From Stieleria neptunia (GTDB lineage Bacteria; Planctomycetota; Planctomycetia; Pirellulales; Pirellulaceae), in NCBI RefSeq assembly GCF_007754155.1, contig NZ_CP037423.1, positions 3,534,001 to 3,598,000 on the forward strand: a stretch of 64,000 nt of DNA, in the 5' to 3' direction. A model generated the notes under the pieces. That model searched no databases, had not been told where the DNA came from, and saw nothing but the letters and a program-made list of their open reading frames with translations. Both the position numbers and the translations under genes were made by a program. How positions within the stretch are numbered: position 1 is the first letter of the stretch; every line of letters starts with the position of its first letter. Below, piece by piece: positions 48,194 to 56,044 of the stretch.

Positions 48194-48209
48194 TGGCACG
48201 ATTCGTGCA
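48194..48209 (+). promoter_or_regulatory. Sigma-54 (-24/-12) promoter candidate for the PQQ/symporter group
   Basis: TGGCACGATTCGTGCA keeps the whole -24 TGGCACG box and a GTGCA -12 box, with GG and GC ten bases apart. The predicted start is about 110 bases before the ATG at 48332. The match is the best of the four in this window. Confidence 0.6.
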
Positions 48210-48331
48210 TTCGACCGGAACCGTTAAAACAAACCGTCCGCGGGTGGTGTTCTCGGCGCGCAGCCCTGCATCGCGACATTCTCGGCGTTTGTCTCTTGCG
48301 CCTGTTCCGAAGCCCGCCTCCAAGCACCTCC

Positions 48332-50602
48332 ATGTCACCCAAACGCTACCCGTCGGTTCTCACCAGCTGTTTTTGTCTTGCATGCTTCTGGTTAAACGCT
48401 GCGGCGAACGACGCGGTAAACGACGCGGCCGATTGGACTCAGTGGCGTGGCCCGAATCAAAACGGCATCGCACAGGCATCGGGGCTGGTCGACGATGTCA
48501 CTTGGTCCGGCGGAGCGGGAAGCAACATTCGATGGAAGAACCCGCAAGCCGGCGGGATTTCCACCCCCGTGATCTTCAACGAACGACTCTACACCATCGT
48601 TCGTCACCAACCGGGTACTCCCCAAGACGCCGAAAAAGTGATCTGCCTGGACGCGAACACGGGACAGCAACTGTGGGAGAATGTCTACAACGTGTTCCTG
48701 TCTGATGTTCCCGCCGAGCGGATCGGCTGGTCCAACGTGGCTTGCGATCCCGCCACGGGCAACGTGTATGCGCTTGGTGCCTGTTGCCTGCTACAAAGCA
48801 TGGATGGACAAACCGGCCAGACGTTTTGGTCCCGGTCGCTGAGCGAAGAATTTGGAATGCTCAGCACCTATGGTGGTCGGACCAACACGCCGGTGGTGTT
48901 TGAGGATCTGGTGATCATCAGCGGCGTCACGACGGGCTGGGACGAAACCGCCAGACCCGCGCACCGTTTCCTTGCCTTTGACAAAGCGACGGGCGCGCTC
49001 GCTTGGGTCGCCAGCACCCGCCCGCTGCCCGAAGACACCACCTACAGCACGCCCGTTTTTACGATCATCAACGGACAAGACGTGATGATTGCCGGCGCGG
49101 GCGACGGCTTCCTTTATGGCATGCAGCCGCGAACCGGCAACATCCTCTGGAGTGCACCGATTTCACGACGCGGCATCAACACTTCGGCCGTCGTGGATGC
49201 CAACGGTCAAGTCTACACCGCGCACGGTGAAGAAAACCCGACCGGCACCGCGATGGGGGCCGTGGTCCGGATCGACGCCACCCGCGCGGGGCTGGCTGCG
49301 GCGTCCGCCGAAGTCTGGCGAACGCCGGAACTGACCGTCGGCAAAAGCTCGCCCTTGTTGGTCGACGGTCGGCTCTACGTGGTCGAAGATTCCTCGCACC
49401 TGCACGTGCTCGATGCGGAAACCGGCAATGAGATCGGCGCCGGGCTGAAACTCGGCACTTCGATGCGCGGCAGCCTGATCTACGCCGACGGAAAGATCTA
49501 TGCCTGCACCGCAACCGGCTACTTCCATCTCCTCAAGCCGACCGAAGACGGGATCGAATCCGTCTACAAGTCACGCTTGCCGCGCGGTCATGAAGTCGGC
49601 GGTTCCTTGGCGGTCTCCAAGGGACGCCTCTACCTGCCCACCACCGAAGGCCTGTACTGCTTGGCCGGCGAGGGGGCCGGCGACATCGTGTCCGATCGGA
49701 ACGCGATCGCGACGGCGGTTGACGCCCATCCTGGCGCGGTCACCACCGACGCCACGATCAGCCACTTGCAATTGATCCCTGCCGAAGCCATCGCCGTTCC
49801 GGGTGTGGCGCTGCCCTTGCGGTTGGTCGCTTACAACGCGATCGGCCAACGTGTGGAAACTCCGGCAAACGCGACGTTCGAAGTGTCCGGCGACGGCCGA
49901 GTCGATGCCGACCACAACTTTGTTGCATCCACCGACGTCGTTGGCCACACCGCCGCCATCGTGACCGCACGATTCGGCGACCACGTCGCGACATCCCGAT
50001 TCCGTGTCGTCCCACCGTTGCCGTGGCAATTCGAATTCAGCGACAACGGCGTTCCGGTGACTTGGATCGGTGCCCGCTATCGCCATGAACCCCGCAAGGT
50101 CGACGGAGACCCGGTGTTGGTCAAGATCACCACCATTGCCAAAGGCACGCGCAGCCAGTCGTGGATGGGATCGCCGGACATGCGCGACTACACGGTAACC
50201 GCGGACGTCAAAGCGGGGGCGGCGTCTAAGTTGCCCGACATCGGGTTGATCGCGCAGCGTTACACGCTGGATCTGATGGGCACCAACCAGCAGCTTCAAA
50301 TTCGCACCTGGCCGGCGCAGAACCGGATGGCACGCAGTGTTTCCTTCGCCTGGAGAGCCGACACCTGGTATTCGATCAAGTTCCAAGCCACCAGCGAAAA
50401 GGGACAGCCGGTCTTGCGTGGCAAAGTTTGGCCGCGGGGGACACTCGAGCCTCGGGAGTGGACGTTGACCGCGACCGACCCCGCGCCCAACCTTCAGGGC
50501 AGTCCCGGATTGTTCGGCAATGCCACTAACGCGGAGATCTTTATCGACAACGTCGGCGTCGCGGCGAACCGGCCGGCCGAAAGTGAGCGTGTCGACCGTT
50601 AA
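48332..50602 (+). CDS. Secreted PQQ-type beta-propeller protein
   Basis: The ATG at 48332 gives 756 residues with a signal peptide (SVLTSCFCLACFWLNAAA). The propeller begins with the planctomycete/BamB-type WTQWRGPNQNGIA, then blades such as CLDANTGQQLWENV, AFDKATGALAWVAS and VLDAETGNEIGAG; it ends around residue 455. A short Ig-like stretch (LQLIPAEAIAVPGVALPL) and a C-terminal sandwich domain (about residues 570-740) with VTADVKAG and AEIFIDNVGV, similar to laminin-G/3-keto-disaccharide hydrolase domains, follow. Function unknown, presumably periplasmic scaffold or polysaccharide-related. The DUF3311 and symporter genes follow in the same direction after 82 bases. Confidence 0.9.
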   Translation: MSPKRYPSVLTSCFCLACFWLNAAANDAVNDAADWTQWRGPNQNGIAQASGLVDDVTWSGGAGSNIRWKNPQAGGISTPVIFNERLYTIVRHQPGTPQDAEKVICLDANTGQQLWENVYNVFLSDVPAERIGWSNVACDPATGNVYALGACCLLQSMDGQTGQTFWSRSLSEEFGMLSTYGGRTNTPVVFEDLVIISGVTTGWDETARPAHRFLAFDKATGALAWVASTRPLPEDTTYSTPVFTIINGQDVMIAGAGDGFLYGMQPRTGNILWSAPISRRGINTSAVVDANGQVYTAHGEENPTGTAMGAVVRIDATRAGLAAASAEVWRTPELTVGKSSPLLVDGRLYVVEDSSHLHVLDAETGNEIGAGLKLGTSMRGSLIYADGKIYACTATGYFHLLKPTEDGIESVYKSRLPRGHEVGGSLAVSKGRLYLPTTEGLYCLAGEGAGDIVSDRNAIATAVDAHPGAVTTDATISHLQLIPAEAIAVPGVALPLRLVAYNAIGQRVETPANATFEVSGDGRVDADHNFVASTDVVGHTAAIVTARFGDHVATSRFRVVPPLPWQFEFSDNGVPVTWIGARYRHEPRKVDGDPVLVKITTIAKGTRSQSWMGSPDMRDYTVTADVKAGAASKLPDIGLIAQRYTLDLMGTNQQLQIRTWPAQNRMARSVSFAWRADTWYSIKFQATSEKGQPVLRGKVWPRGTLEPREWTLTATDPAPNLQGSPGLFGNATNAEIFIDNVGVAANRPAESERVDR

Positions 50603-50630
50603 CAGGTTGCCTCACCTCACTGACATTCCG

Positions 50631-50650
50631 CTCTCCCCGAAAAGGGAGAG
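50631..50650 (+). terminator. Short hairpin after the PQQ gene
   Basis: CTCTCCC pairs with GGGAGAG around CGAAAA. It lies between the PQQ stop and the DUF3311 start, without a T-run. It could attenuate transcription into the transporter genes or be part of a repeat: similar CTCTCCC/GGGAGAG pairs occur near 52795. Confidence 0.4.
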
Positions 50651-50684
50651 TCAAAGAACCCTTCTACCTTCCAAATCACACTTC

Positions 50685-50924
50685 ATGAAATACCTTGTTT
50701 GGGGACTTGTTGTCCTTCTGGTCGTCTTGCACCAGGATTTATGGAACTGGGACAACGACCGTTTGGTGTTCGGGTTCCTGCCCGTCACGTTGGCCTATCA
50801 CGCCGGGATCTCCATCGCGGCGAGCATCGTTTGGTTGATGGCGACCAAATTTGCTTGGCCGAGCGATTTGGAAGGCGTCACGGAATCGGCAGCCGAAACC
50901 GACCGATCGGAGGCCGTGTCATGA
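50685..50924 (+). CDS. DUF3311-family small membrane protein
   Basis: A 79-residue protein from the ATG at 50685 with two transmembrane helices (YLVWGLVVLLVVLHQDLW and VTLAYHAGISIAASIVWLMA) separated by a short loop NWDNDRLVFGF. The DUF3311 family is small and is typically next to sodium:solute symporters. The stop TGA overlaps the ATG of the symporter gene (50921), so it is translated in coupling with it. It is probably a small subunit or assembly factor of that carrier. Confidence 0.85.
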   Translation: MKYLVWGLVVLLVVLHQDLWNWDNDRLVFGFLPVTLAYHAGISIAASIVWLMATKFAWPSDLEGVTESAAETDRSEAVS

Positions 50925-52603
50925 GCCCCGGAGTCATCAAAGTTCTGATCATCGGCGTCTATCTGGCGGCACTCGTCAGCTTGGGGCTGTTTTCGTCGCG
51001 GCTGTTTCGCGGCACGTCAAGAGACTACCTGCTGGCCAGCCATTCGATCGGCCCGTTTCTGTTGTTGATGTCACTGTTCGGCACGACCATGACCGGGTTT
51101 GCATTGGTCGGATCGACCGGTGAAGCGTTCGCCGAAGGGGTGGGCGTCTACGCGATGCTCGCTTCGTCGTCGGGCATCATTCATTCGCTGTGTTTCTTTG
51201 TGTTGGGGATCAAGCTTTGGTCATGGGGAAAGCAGTATGGCTACACGACGCAAATCGCGTTCTTTCGCGATCGCCTCGGCAGCGACAAGATCGGTTTGTT
51301 GCTGTTCCCGATTCTCGTCGGATTGGTCGTGCCATATCTGTTGGTCGGAATCATTTCGGCCGGCAAGGCGATCGAAGGCGCGACGCGTGGCGATTTTCCG
51401 ATGTTGACCGAATCGGGTAGCATTCCGCCGTGGTTGACCGAGTTGGTGATCTGCGGCGTGGTGCTGGTCTACGTTTTCTTTGGCGGCATGCGGGGAACCG
51501 CATGGGCCAACACGTTCCAAACGATCGTTTTTATGGTTTTGGGCGTGGTCGCGTTTTATTTGATCGCGACGGGGCTGGCTTCCAAAGCGGTTGAAAGCGG
51601 GCGTGCCCATGAGATCCGCGAGGGCCAGCGTGTCGTTCGCACCGAACCGCCGTCGGGGCTGATGGATTCGCTACACATCGTCTCCCAAGAAATCCCCAAG
51701 GCGCGACGGGTGCGTGCCGAAGTCGATCTCGCCGACCAGCTCACGACCGTCGAAGCCCCTGCAAAATATCGCACGCGGGAGCGGATGGATCCCTGGTTGT
51801 TCTTGACGTACATGTTGATTCCGTTTTCGGTCGGCATGTTTCCGCACCTGTTTCAGCACTGGTTGACCGCCAGGAACGCCAACGCGTTCAAGTTGTCCGT
51901 GGTCGCCCACCCGGTGTTCATCTTGATCGTCTGGATCCCCTGTGTCTTGATCGGCGTTTGGGCGACGACGGGATTGATCGACATCCCGCCCCCGATCGCC
52001 AGCGATCCCAACAAGGTGCTCGGATTCATGGTCAAGTCGCTTTCGGGTGATGTCCTGGGCGGGTTTCTGTTGGCCGGCATTTTGGCCGCAATCATGTCCA
52101 GCCTGGATAGCCAATTCCTGTGTATCGGAACGATGTTCACCAAAGACATTGTCGTCCACTACAGTCGTGAAGATCGTTTCAGCGATCGTCAGATCATCCT
52201 GATCTCGCGCGGGTTCATCATCGCCGTCGTGTTGGCAACGTTCCTGATCAGCCTGACCACGATCGCCCAGACCCGCGTGTTCCAACTGGGGATCTGGTGC
52301 TTCAGCGGATTCAGCAGTTTGTTCCCGCTGGCGTTTTTGTCCATTTACTGGCGCGGGCTGACCAAGTGGGGTGCCTATGCGGGCGTCATCACGGCGGCCT
52401 CGGTATGGTTCGGGCTGTTCAAGGCCTCTCAATTCGGCGCGATCGAAAACTGGTCGGTTGATTTCACGCTCGGTGGCAGCACGATCCACACGATGCCGGT
52501 CGCGTCGATCTTCATCGCATCGACGCTTGCCACCGTGATCGTGTCCCTGGCGACGCCCAAACCCGACGCGGCGACACTGGAGAAGTTCTTTCCCGCGAAA
52601 TGA
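50921..52603 (+). CDS. Sodium:solute symporter (SSS family)
   Basis: From the ATG at 50921 (ATGA overlap) the protein has 560 residues and about 13 membrane helices. Motifs: the N-terminal GLFSSRLFRGTSRDYLLAS, TTMTGFALVGSTGEAF, VYVFFGGMRGTAWANTFQT and AAIMSSLDSQFLCIGTMFTKD (second sodium site). A long, polar loop at about residues 220-285 is unusual. The substrate is unknown. It shares the operon with DUF3311 and the PQQ protein. The other SSS carrier in the window, at 30167, has a different small partner. Confidence 0.92.
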   Translation: MSPGVIKVLIIGVYLAALVSLGLFSSRLFRGTSRDYLLASHSIGPFLLLMSLFGTTMTGFALVGSTGEAFAEGVGVYAMLASSSGIIHSLCFFVLGIKLWSWGKQYGYTTQIAFFRDRLGSDKIGLLLFPILVGLVVPYLLVGIISAGKAIEGATRGDFPMLTESGSIPPWLTELVICGVVLVYVFFGGMRGTAWANTFQTIVFMVLGVVAFYLIATGLASKAVESGRAHEIREGQRVVRTEPPSGLMDSLHIVSQEIPKARRVRAEVDLADQLTTVEAPAKYRTRERMDPWLFLTYMLIPFSVGMFPHLFQHWLTARNANAFKLSVVAHPVFILIVWIPCVLIGVWATTGLIDIPPPIASDPNKVLGFMVKSLSGDVLGGFLLAGILAAIMSSLDSQFLCIGTMFTKDIVVHYSREDRFSDRQIILISRGFIIAVVLATFLISLTTIAQTRVFQLGIWCFSGFSSLFPLAFLSIYWRGLTKWGAYAGVITAASVWFGLFKASQFGAIENWSVDFTLGGSTIHTMPVASIFIASTLATVIVSLATPKPDAATLEKFFPAK

Positions 52604-52673
52604 CGTCCCGAGCCAATCAAGCCGTTCCCGCGCAGCGAGGTCCTCGCAGCATGCGTCTCGACACCAATCGAGT

Positions 52674-52815
52674 CACCCTCCTGGCAGGAGGGTCGAGCGA
52701 AGCGAGGGGAGGTCGATCGGTCAATCGCGGCGTTCACTTCACTCTTGATGGTTGACTCCAAGCAGTAACCCAAACCCTCTCCTCGCTGCGCTCGACTCTC
52801 CCAGGGGGAGAGTGA
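52674..52815. repeat. Inverted repeat of CCTCTCCTCGCTGCGCTCGA type after the symporter
   Basis: ACCCTCCTGGCAGGAGGGT (52674-52692) is itself a hairpin and continues as CGAGCGAAGCGAGGGGAGG. At 52775-52815 the reverse orientation returns (CCTCTCCTCGCTGCGCTCGA, then CTCTCCCAGGGGGAGAG). The pair makes an imperfect long inverted element of about 140 bases in the gap between the symporter and the next gene. No gene is seen in the gap 52604-53008. Confidence 0.7.
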
Positions 52816-53008
52816 CTTCACGTTGTGCGACTTGAATCGAAACCAATGCCCGGCCAGGAAGCGTCGATGGGTGAATCATCGATTTCACGTCAGCGGTAGG
52901 GCCCCCTGCCCCATCGCCTTCCGTCTTGTCCAGCGCGGGGTTAAAGTGTTTCCTTTGGTGCGGTTCCAGTCGCTCCCGGCAATCACTCCACGCGTCCCAA
53001 GCGATCCC

Positions 53009-53506
53009 ATGGAAATTCTCGATATCCTCTCTCGCATCATTCACGTCGGCACGGCGATCACTCTGGTCGGCGGAAGCGTGTTCACGGCGTTTGTGTTGAT
53101 GCCGTCGGCCAAGGAGTTGGGCGACGAACCACACCGGCAATTGGCCACGGCGATCACGTCACGCTGGAAACGGTTTGTCCACGTCGGCGTATTGCTGTTT
53201 CTCGTCAGCGGACTTTACAACTACTACCGCGCGATTCCATCCCACCAGGGCGACGGGCTGTACCACGCGTTGGTGGGCACCAAGATGTTGCTGGCGCTGG
53301 CCGTCTTTTTTATCGCCGCGGCCCTCGTCGGACGAAGTGCGAAACTGCAACCGATCCGCGACAAGAAAGCCACCTGGATCAAGATCCTGGTGCTGCTGGC
53401 GGCGATCATCGTCGCCATCTCCGGCTACGTCAAAGTCCGTGGCCTTTCCAAAGCCGCGCCGCCGGTGGGCCAGACGACGGTGTCGGTTGGAATCGATGTG
53501 GGATAG
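53009..53506 (+). CDS. Four-helix membrane protein, CopD/DUF4149-like
   Basis: From the ATG at 53009, 165 residues with four hydrophobic helices (IIHVGTAITLVGGSVFTAFV; FVHVGVLLFLVSGLYNYY; LVGTKMLLALAVFFIAAAL; ILVLLAAIIVAISGYV). His in RIIHVGT and in FVHVG could bind metal or haem, as in copper-export CopD-like proteins, but this is only resemblance. The last codons (VGIDVG and the TAG stop) lie inside the GGGATAGG hairpin repeat. No linked operon partner; thiD converges downstream. Confidence 0.75.
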   Translation: MEILDILSRIIHVGTAITLVGGSVFTAFVLMPSAKELGDEPHRQLATAITSRWKRFVHVGVLLFLVSGLYNYYRAIPSHQGDGLYHALVGTKMLLALAVFFIAAALVGRSAKLQPIRDKKATWIKILVLLAAIIVAISGYVKVRGLSKAAPPVGQTTVSVGIDVG

Positions 53507-53553
53507 GCTTCTAGCCTGTCATGGCGGCATCGACAGGCTGGAAGCCTATCCCA
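53498..53553. repeat. Hairpin repeat (GTGGGATAGGCTT family), second copy
   Basis: The arms GTGGGATAGGCTTCTAGCC and GGCTGGAAGCCTATCCCA pair with one mismatch around an 11-base loop. It starts inside the last codons of the upstream gene, whose stop TAG is part of GGATAGG. It sits between convergent genes, a place where a terminator would be useful. Confidence 0.85.
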
Positions 53554-53564
53554 ACCTTGGCGGC

Positions 53565-54446
53565 TCATTGGGCTGTGCCGGCGCTCTTGCCCGCGTGCAA
53601 GACACGATGCTCGACGGGGCGACACCCATGGCCTAGCGGTGGCGATCGCTCGATCGAGGCGTGTACGGCGGAGATCGCAAATTCGACCGCCGAACGCACC
53701 CGCAGGGCATGGGAATGTTCGGGGCTGCTGAGCGTGAGTCGTGCCGCGATCGTCGCCGACAAACTGCATCCCGCACCGTGACCATGGTTTCCCGGCACGT
53801 CTGGTACTCCGATCGACGTCACGTCCTCACCGTCGGCAAGGATGTGTTGCCGGACGCCGTCAACCAGCCCGGCTTTGATCAACACGTACTTGGGCCCCAA
53901 CTGATGCAGGTCAGACGCCGCCTGGCAAAACGAATCCAGATCGGTCAGTTTCCGTCCCAGAATGGATTCGGCTTCATAGCGATTGGGTGTCACCAGGGTG
54001 GCGATCGGAAACAGGTGTTCTCGGTAGGCATCCGTCATGCTGTGATCGCCCAACAGATCACCGTGCTTGCTGATCAGGACCGGGTCGACGATTAAATCGC
54101 CTTGATAGGTTTTCATGCGTTTCGCGATCGCGCGAACGATCGCCGGACTGCCGAGTGCTCCCGTCTTGATCGCGAGCGGTGGGATGTCGTCCAAGACACA
54201 TGCGAGTTGCTCTTCCACCAAATCGGCCGGCAGAATTTCGACACGTTTGACTCCGACGGTGTTTTGGACCGTCAAGAGCGTCACCACGCTCATCCCGTAG
54301 ACACCATTCTGCTGAAACGCCTTCAAGTCGGCTTGCAGTCCCGCGCCACCGCTGGGGTCCGATCCGGCGATCGTCAAGGCAACCGCTTTGCGGGCGATAT
54401 CGAAGGTGGCGGCGGGCATTTTGCCGACAGACTTGGTGGGTTTCAT
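53565..54446 (-). CDS. thiD: Hydroxymethylpyrimidine/phosphomethylpyrimidine kinase
   Basis: The ATG at 54446 gives 293 residues (TTG upstream would add seven). Motifs: ALTIAGSDPSGGAGLQADLKAF at the start (substrate-binding region), MKTGALGSP-like IKTGALGS, VDPVLISKHGDLL, LVTPNRYEAE, and the anion-hole GHGAGCSLSATIAA, where GHGAGC stands for the more usual GTGC-type motif. It phosphorylates HMP and HMP-P in thiamine biosynthesis. It stands alone without other thi genes and no TPP riboswitch was recognised upstream. It converges with the membrane protein at 53009. Confidence 0.92.
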   Translation of the reverse strand: MKPTKSVGKMPAATFDIARKAVALTIAGSDPSGGAGLQADLKAFQQNGVYGMSVVTLLTVQNTVGVKRVEILPADLVEEQLACVLDDIPPLAIKTGALGSPAIVRAIAKRMKTYQGDLIVDPVLISKHGDLLGDHSMTDAYREHLFPIATLVTPNRYEAESILGRKLTDLDSFCQAASDLHQLGPKYVLIKAGLVDGVRQHILADGEDVTSIGVPDVPGNHGHGAGCSLSATIAARLTLSSPEHSHALRVRSAVEFAISAVHASIERSPPLGHGCRPVEHRVLHAGKSAGTAQ

Positions 54447-54949
54447 GGGTGTCAGAGCTGGCGGCAATCGAAAAGAAGAGCAAGTACTGGCAAGTCAATG
54501 TTTTTCGGCGAACTTTCCACCCATGATTGCCTGTCCCTCACGTTGTCGCAACGTGCCGTCGGCATGCGCCGCTCACGGCCACCGCGACACCCGGCGACCA
54601 GGACGCGTTGCAGACAGCGGGTTTCACCCTTGTCGATTTCCCCAGGGACCCCTCCTGTGGTCGGTCGTCCGCACCAGAAGATGCGGCCCGATTGATCGGG
54701 TCATGGGACACAGACGATGTCCAAACCGTACATTTTCTTGTCACCCATTTTCCTGTCGCCACAACCCCACTTTTCTGTCCGACATTTTTCTGCCACTTCG
54801 GTCTTGATCCCCAAACTTGACTTCCTCACACAGCCCGATGATTGCCCGGCATTTGATTTACAGATTCTTCGTCCGTCGGATTAGCGCTCCCTGGTCAATG
54901 AACTAATCTCACTTGGAACCCTGTCACTTTCCCTGTCATTGATTCGCCG
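54447..54949. other. Divergent region between thiD and the RND efflux genes
   Basis: About 500 bases with no credible gene. It carries the CATTTTTCTGCC-type word array described separately; no clear promoter was seen. Confidence 0.5.
54731..54794 (+). repeat. One-sided array of ATTTTCTTGTC/ATTTTCCTGTC/ATTTTTCTGCC words
   Basis: CATTTTCTTGTC (54731), CCATTTTCCTGTC (54745), ACTTTTCTGTCC (54768) and CATTTTTCTGCC (54783) follow each other with short spacers. The order TTGTC, CTGTC, CTGCC is the same as at 59241 and 62587. Confidence 0.8.
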
Positions 54950-56044
54950 ATGAAACGTCTGATCGCCGGTTCCGTTTTCGTCCTCCTTCTTGTGGTGGGG
55001 GCACTCGGTGCGGTCGGCTACGCCAAATACCGTCAAATCCAGGCCGCCGGTGCAATGCCTCCGCCGCCGGAAATGCCCGTCGCGGTCGCCACGATGACCG
55101 CAGCGGACCATCCCTATCGCCGCAACAGCGTGGTGATCGGAACCGTGCTGGCGCCACAATCGGTGATGCTGCGAAACGAGTTGACGGGAGTCGTCACCGA
55201 GGTCGCCGTCAAACCGGGGGACTTGGTACGTCGGGGGGACGTTTTGTTCAAGTTCGACACAGATCTCGAATCCGCCGACTTGAAGAGCGCGTTGGCGACC
55301 CGGAAATTGGCCGAAGACGCATTGGCGCGAAACCAGCGATTGAAGCAATCCGGTGCCGGCAGCGAGCAACTGCTGGAGGAAGCGACGGCGAATCTCTCCA
55401 GGTCGGTCGCGGAAGTCGAACGGCTGCAGGCGTTGATCAAAAAGAAAACACTGACCGCGCCCTTTGATGCTCGCGTGGGGCTGTTCGACCTGCACCCCGG
55501 ACAGTACCTGGCCGCCGGCAGCGAACTCACCGAACTGTCGGGCTTGGCGGATTACCTGAACATCGACTTTGCGATGCCCCAGGCGGTCGCGGCAACCGTC
55601 GGTGTGGGTGACGCGATCGAGTTGGTGTTGCCGTCGTCGCCGCAGGAGTTGGCCTCGCAACCGCTGCTTTCCAGCATCATCGCGGTCGATGCGTCGGCGA
55701 ATCTGCAATCGCGGTCACTGATGGCGCGGGCGCGGCTCGAGAATCCGCCGACGACCCTGCACCCGGGAGATTCGGTCAAGGTTCGCATTCCCTACGGCCC
55801 CAACGTCCCCGCGGTCACGGTGGCGTCGACGGCGGTTCGTCGGGGACCGACCGGTACCAGTGTCTTTGTCGCGGTTGAAACCGACGGCCAGTTGCGAGCC
55901 GAGTCGCGACCGGTGGTGGTGTTGGGCAGCGACGGTTCACGGACTTGGATCGCCGAAGGGATTTCGGCCGGCGACACGGTGGTCACCGACGGTTCGTTCA
56001 AGCTCAGCGAAGGACGATTGCTGGCAGCGGGAGAAACCCGATGA
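54950..56044 (+). CDS. RND efflux periplasmic adaptor subunit
   Basis: A 364-residue membrane-fusion protein. The N-terminal anchor helix (MKRLIAGSVFVLLLVVGALG) is uncleaved or a signal peptide. Lipoyl halves (ELTGVVTEVAVKPGDLVRRGDVLFKFD; TAPFDARVGLFDLHPGQYLAAGSEL) flank a coiled hairpin (about residues 105-165). A beta-barrel with LHPGDSVKVRIPYG and a C-terminal membrane-proximal domain (ISAGDTVVTDGSFKLSEG) complete it. It would link an inner-membrane RND pump to an outer-membrane channel. The stop overlaps the pump start (ATGA). No outer-membrane TolC-type gene is adjacent. Confidence 0.93.
   Translation: MKRLIAGSVFVLLLVVGALGAVGYAKYRQIQAAGAMPPPPEMPVAVATMTAADHPYRRNSVVIGTVLAPQSVMLRNELTGVVTEVAVKPGDLVRRGDVLFKFDTDLESADLKSALATRKLAEDALARNQRLKQSGAGSEQLLEEATANLSRSVAEVERLQALIKKKTLTAPFDARVGLFDLHPGQYLAAGSELTELSGLADYLNIDFAMPQAVAATVGVGDAIELVLPSSPQELASQPLLSSIIAVDASANLQSRSLMARARLENPPTTLHPGDSVKVRIPYGPNVPAVTVASTAVRRGPTGTSVFVAVETDGQLRAESRPVVVLGSDGSRTWIAEGISAGDTVVTDGSFKLSEGRLLAAGETR

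Noticed and set aside
47445..48338. Minus-strand frame of 297 codons upstream of the C39-type gene
   Set aside because: It overlaps the real C39-type gene in another phase and crosses the perfect hairpin repeat; its residues look like translated non-coding DNA.
54447..54700. TPP riboswitch upstream of thiD
   Set aside because: I looked for the conserved THI-box words before the thiD start and could not find them convincingly.
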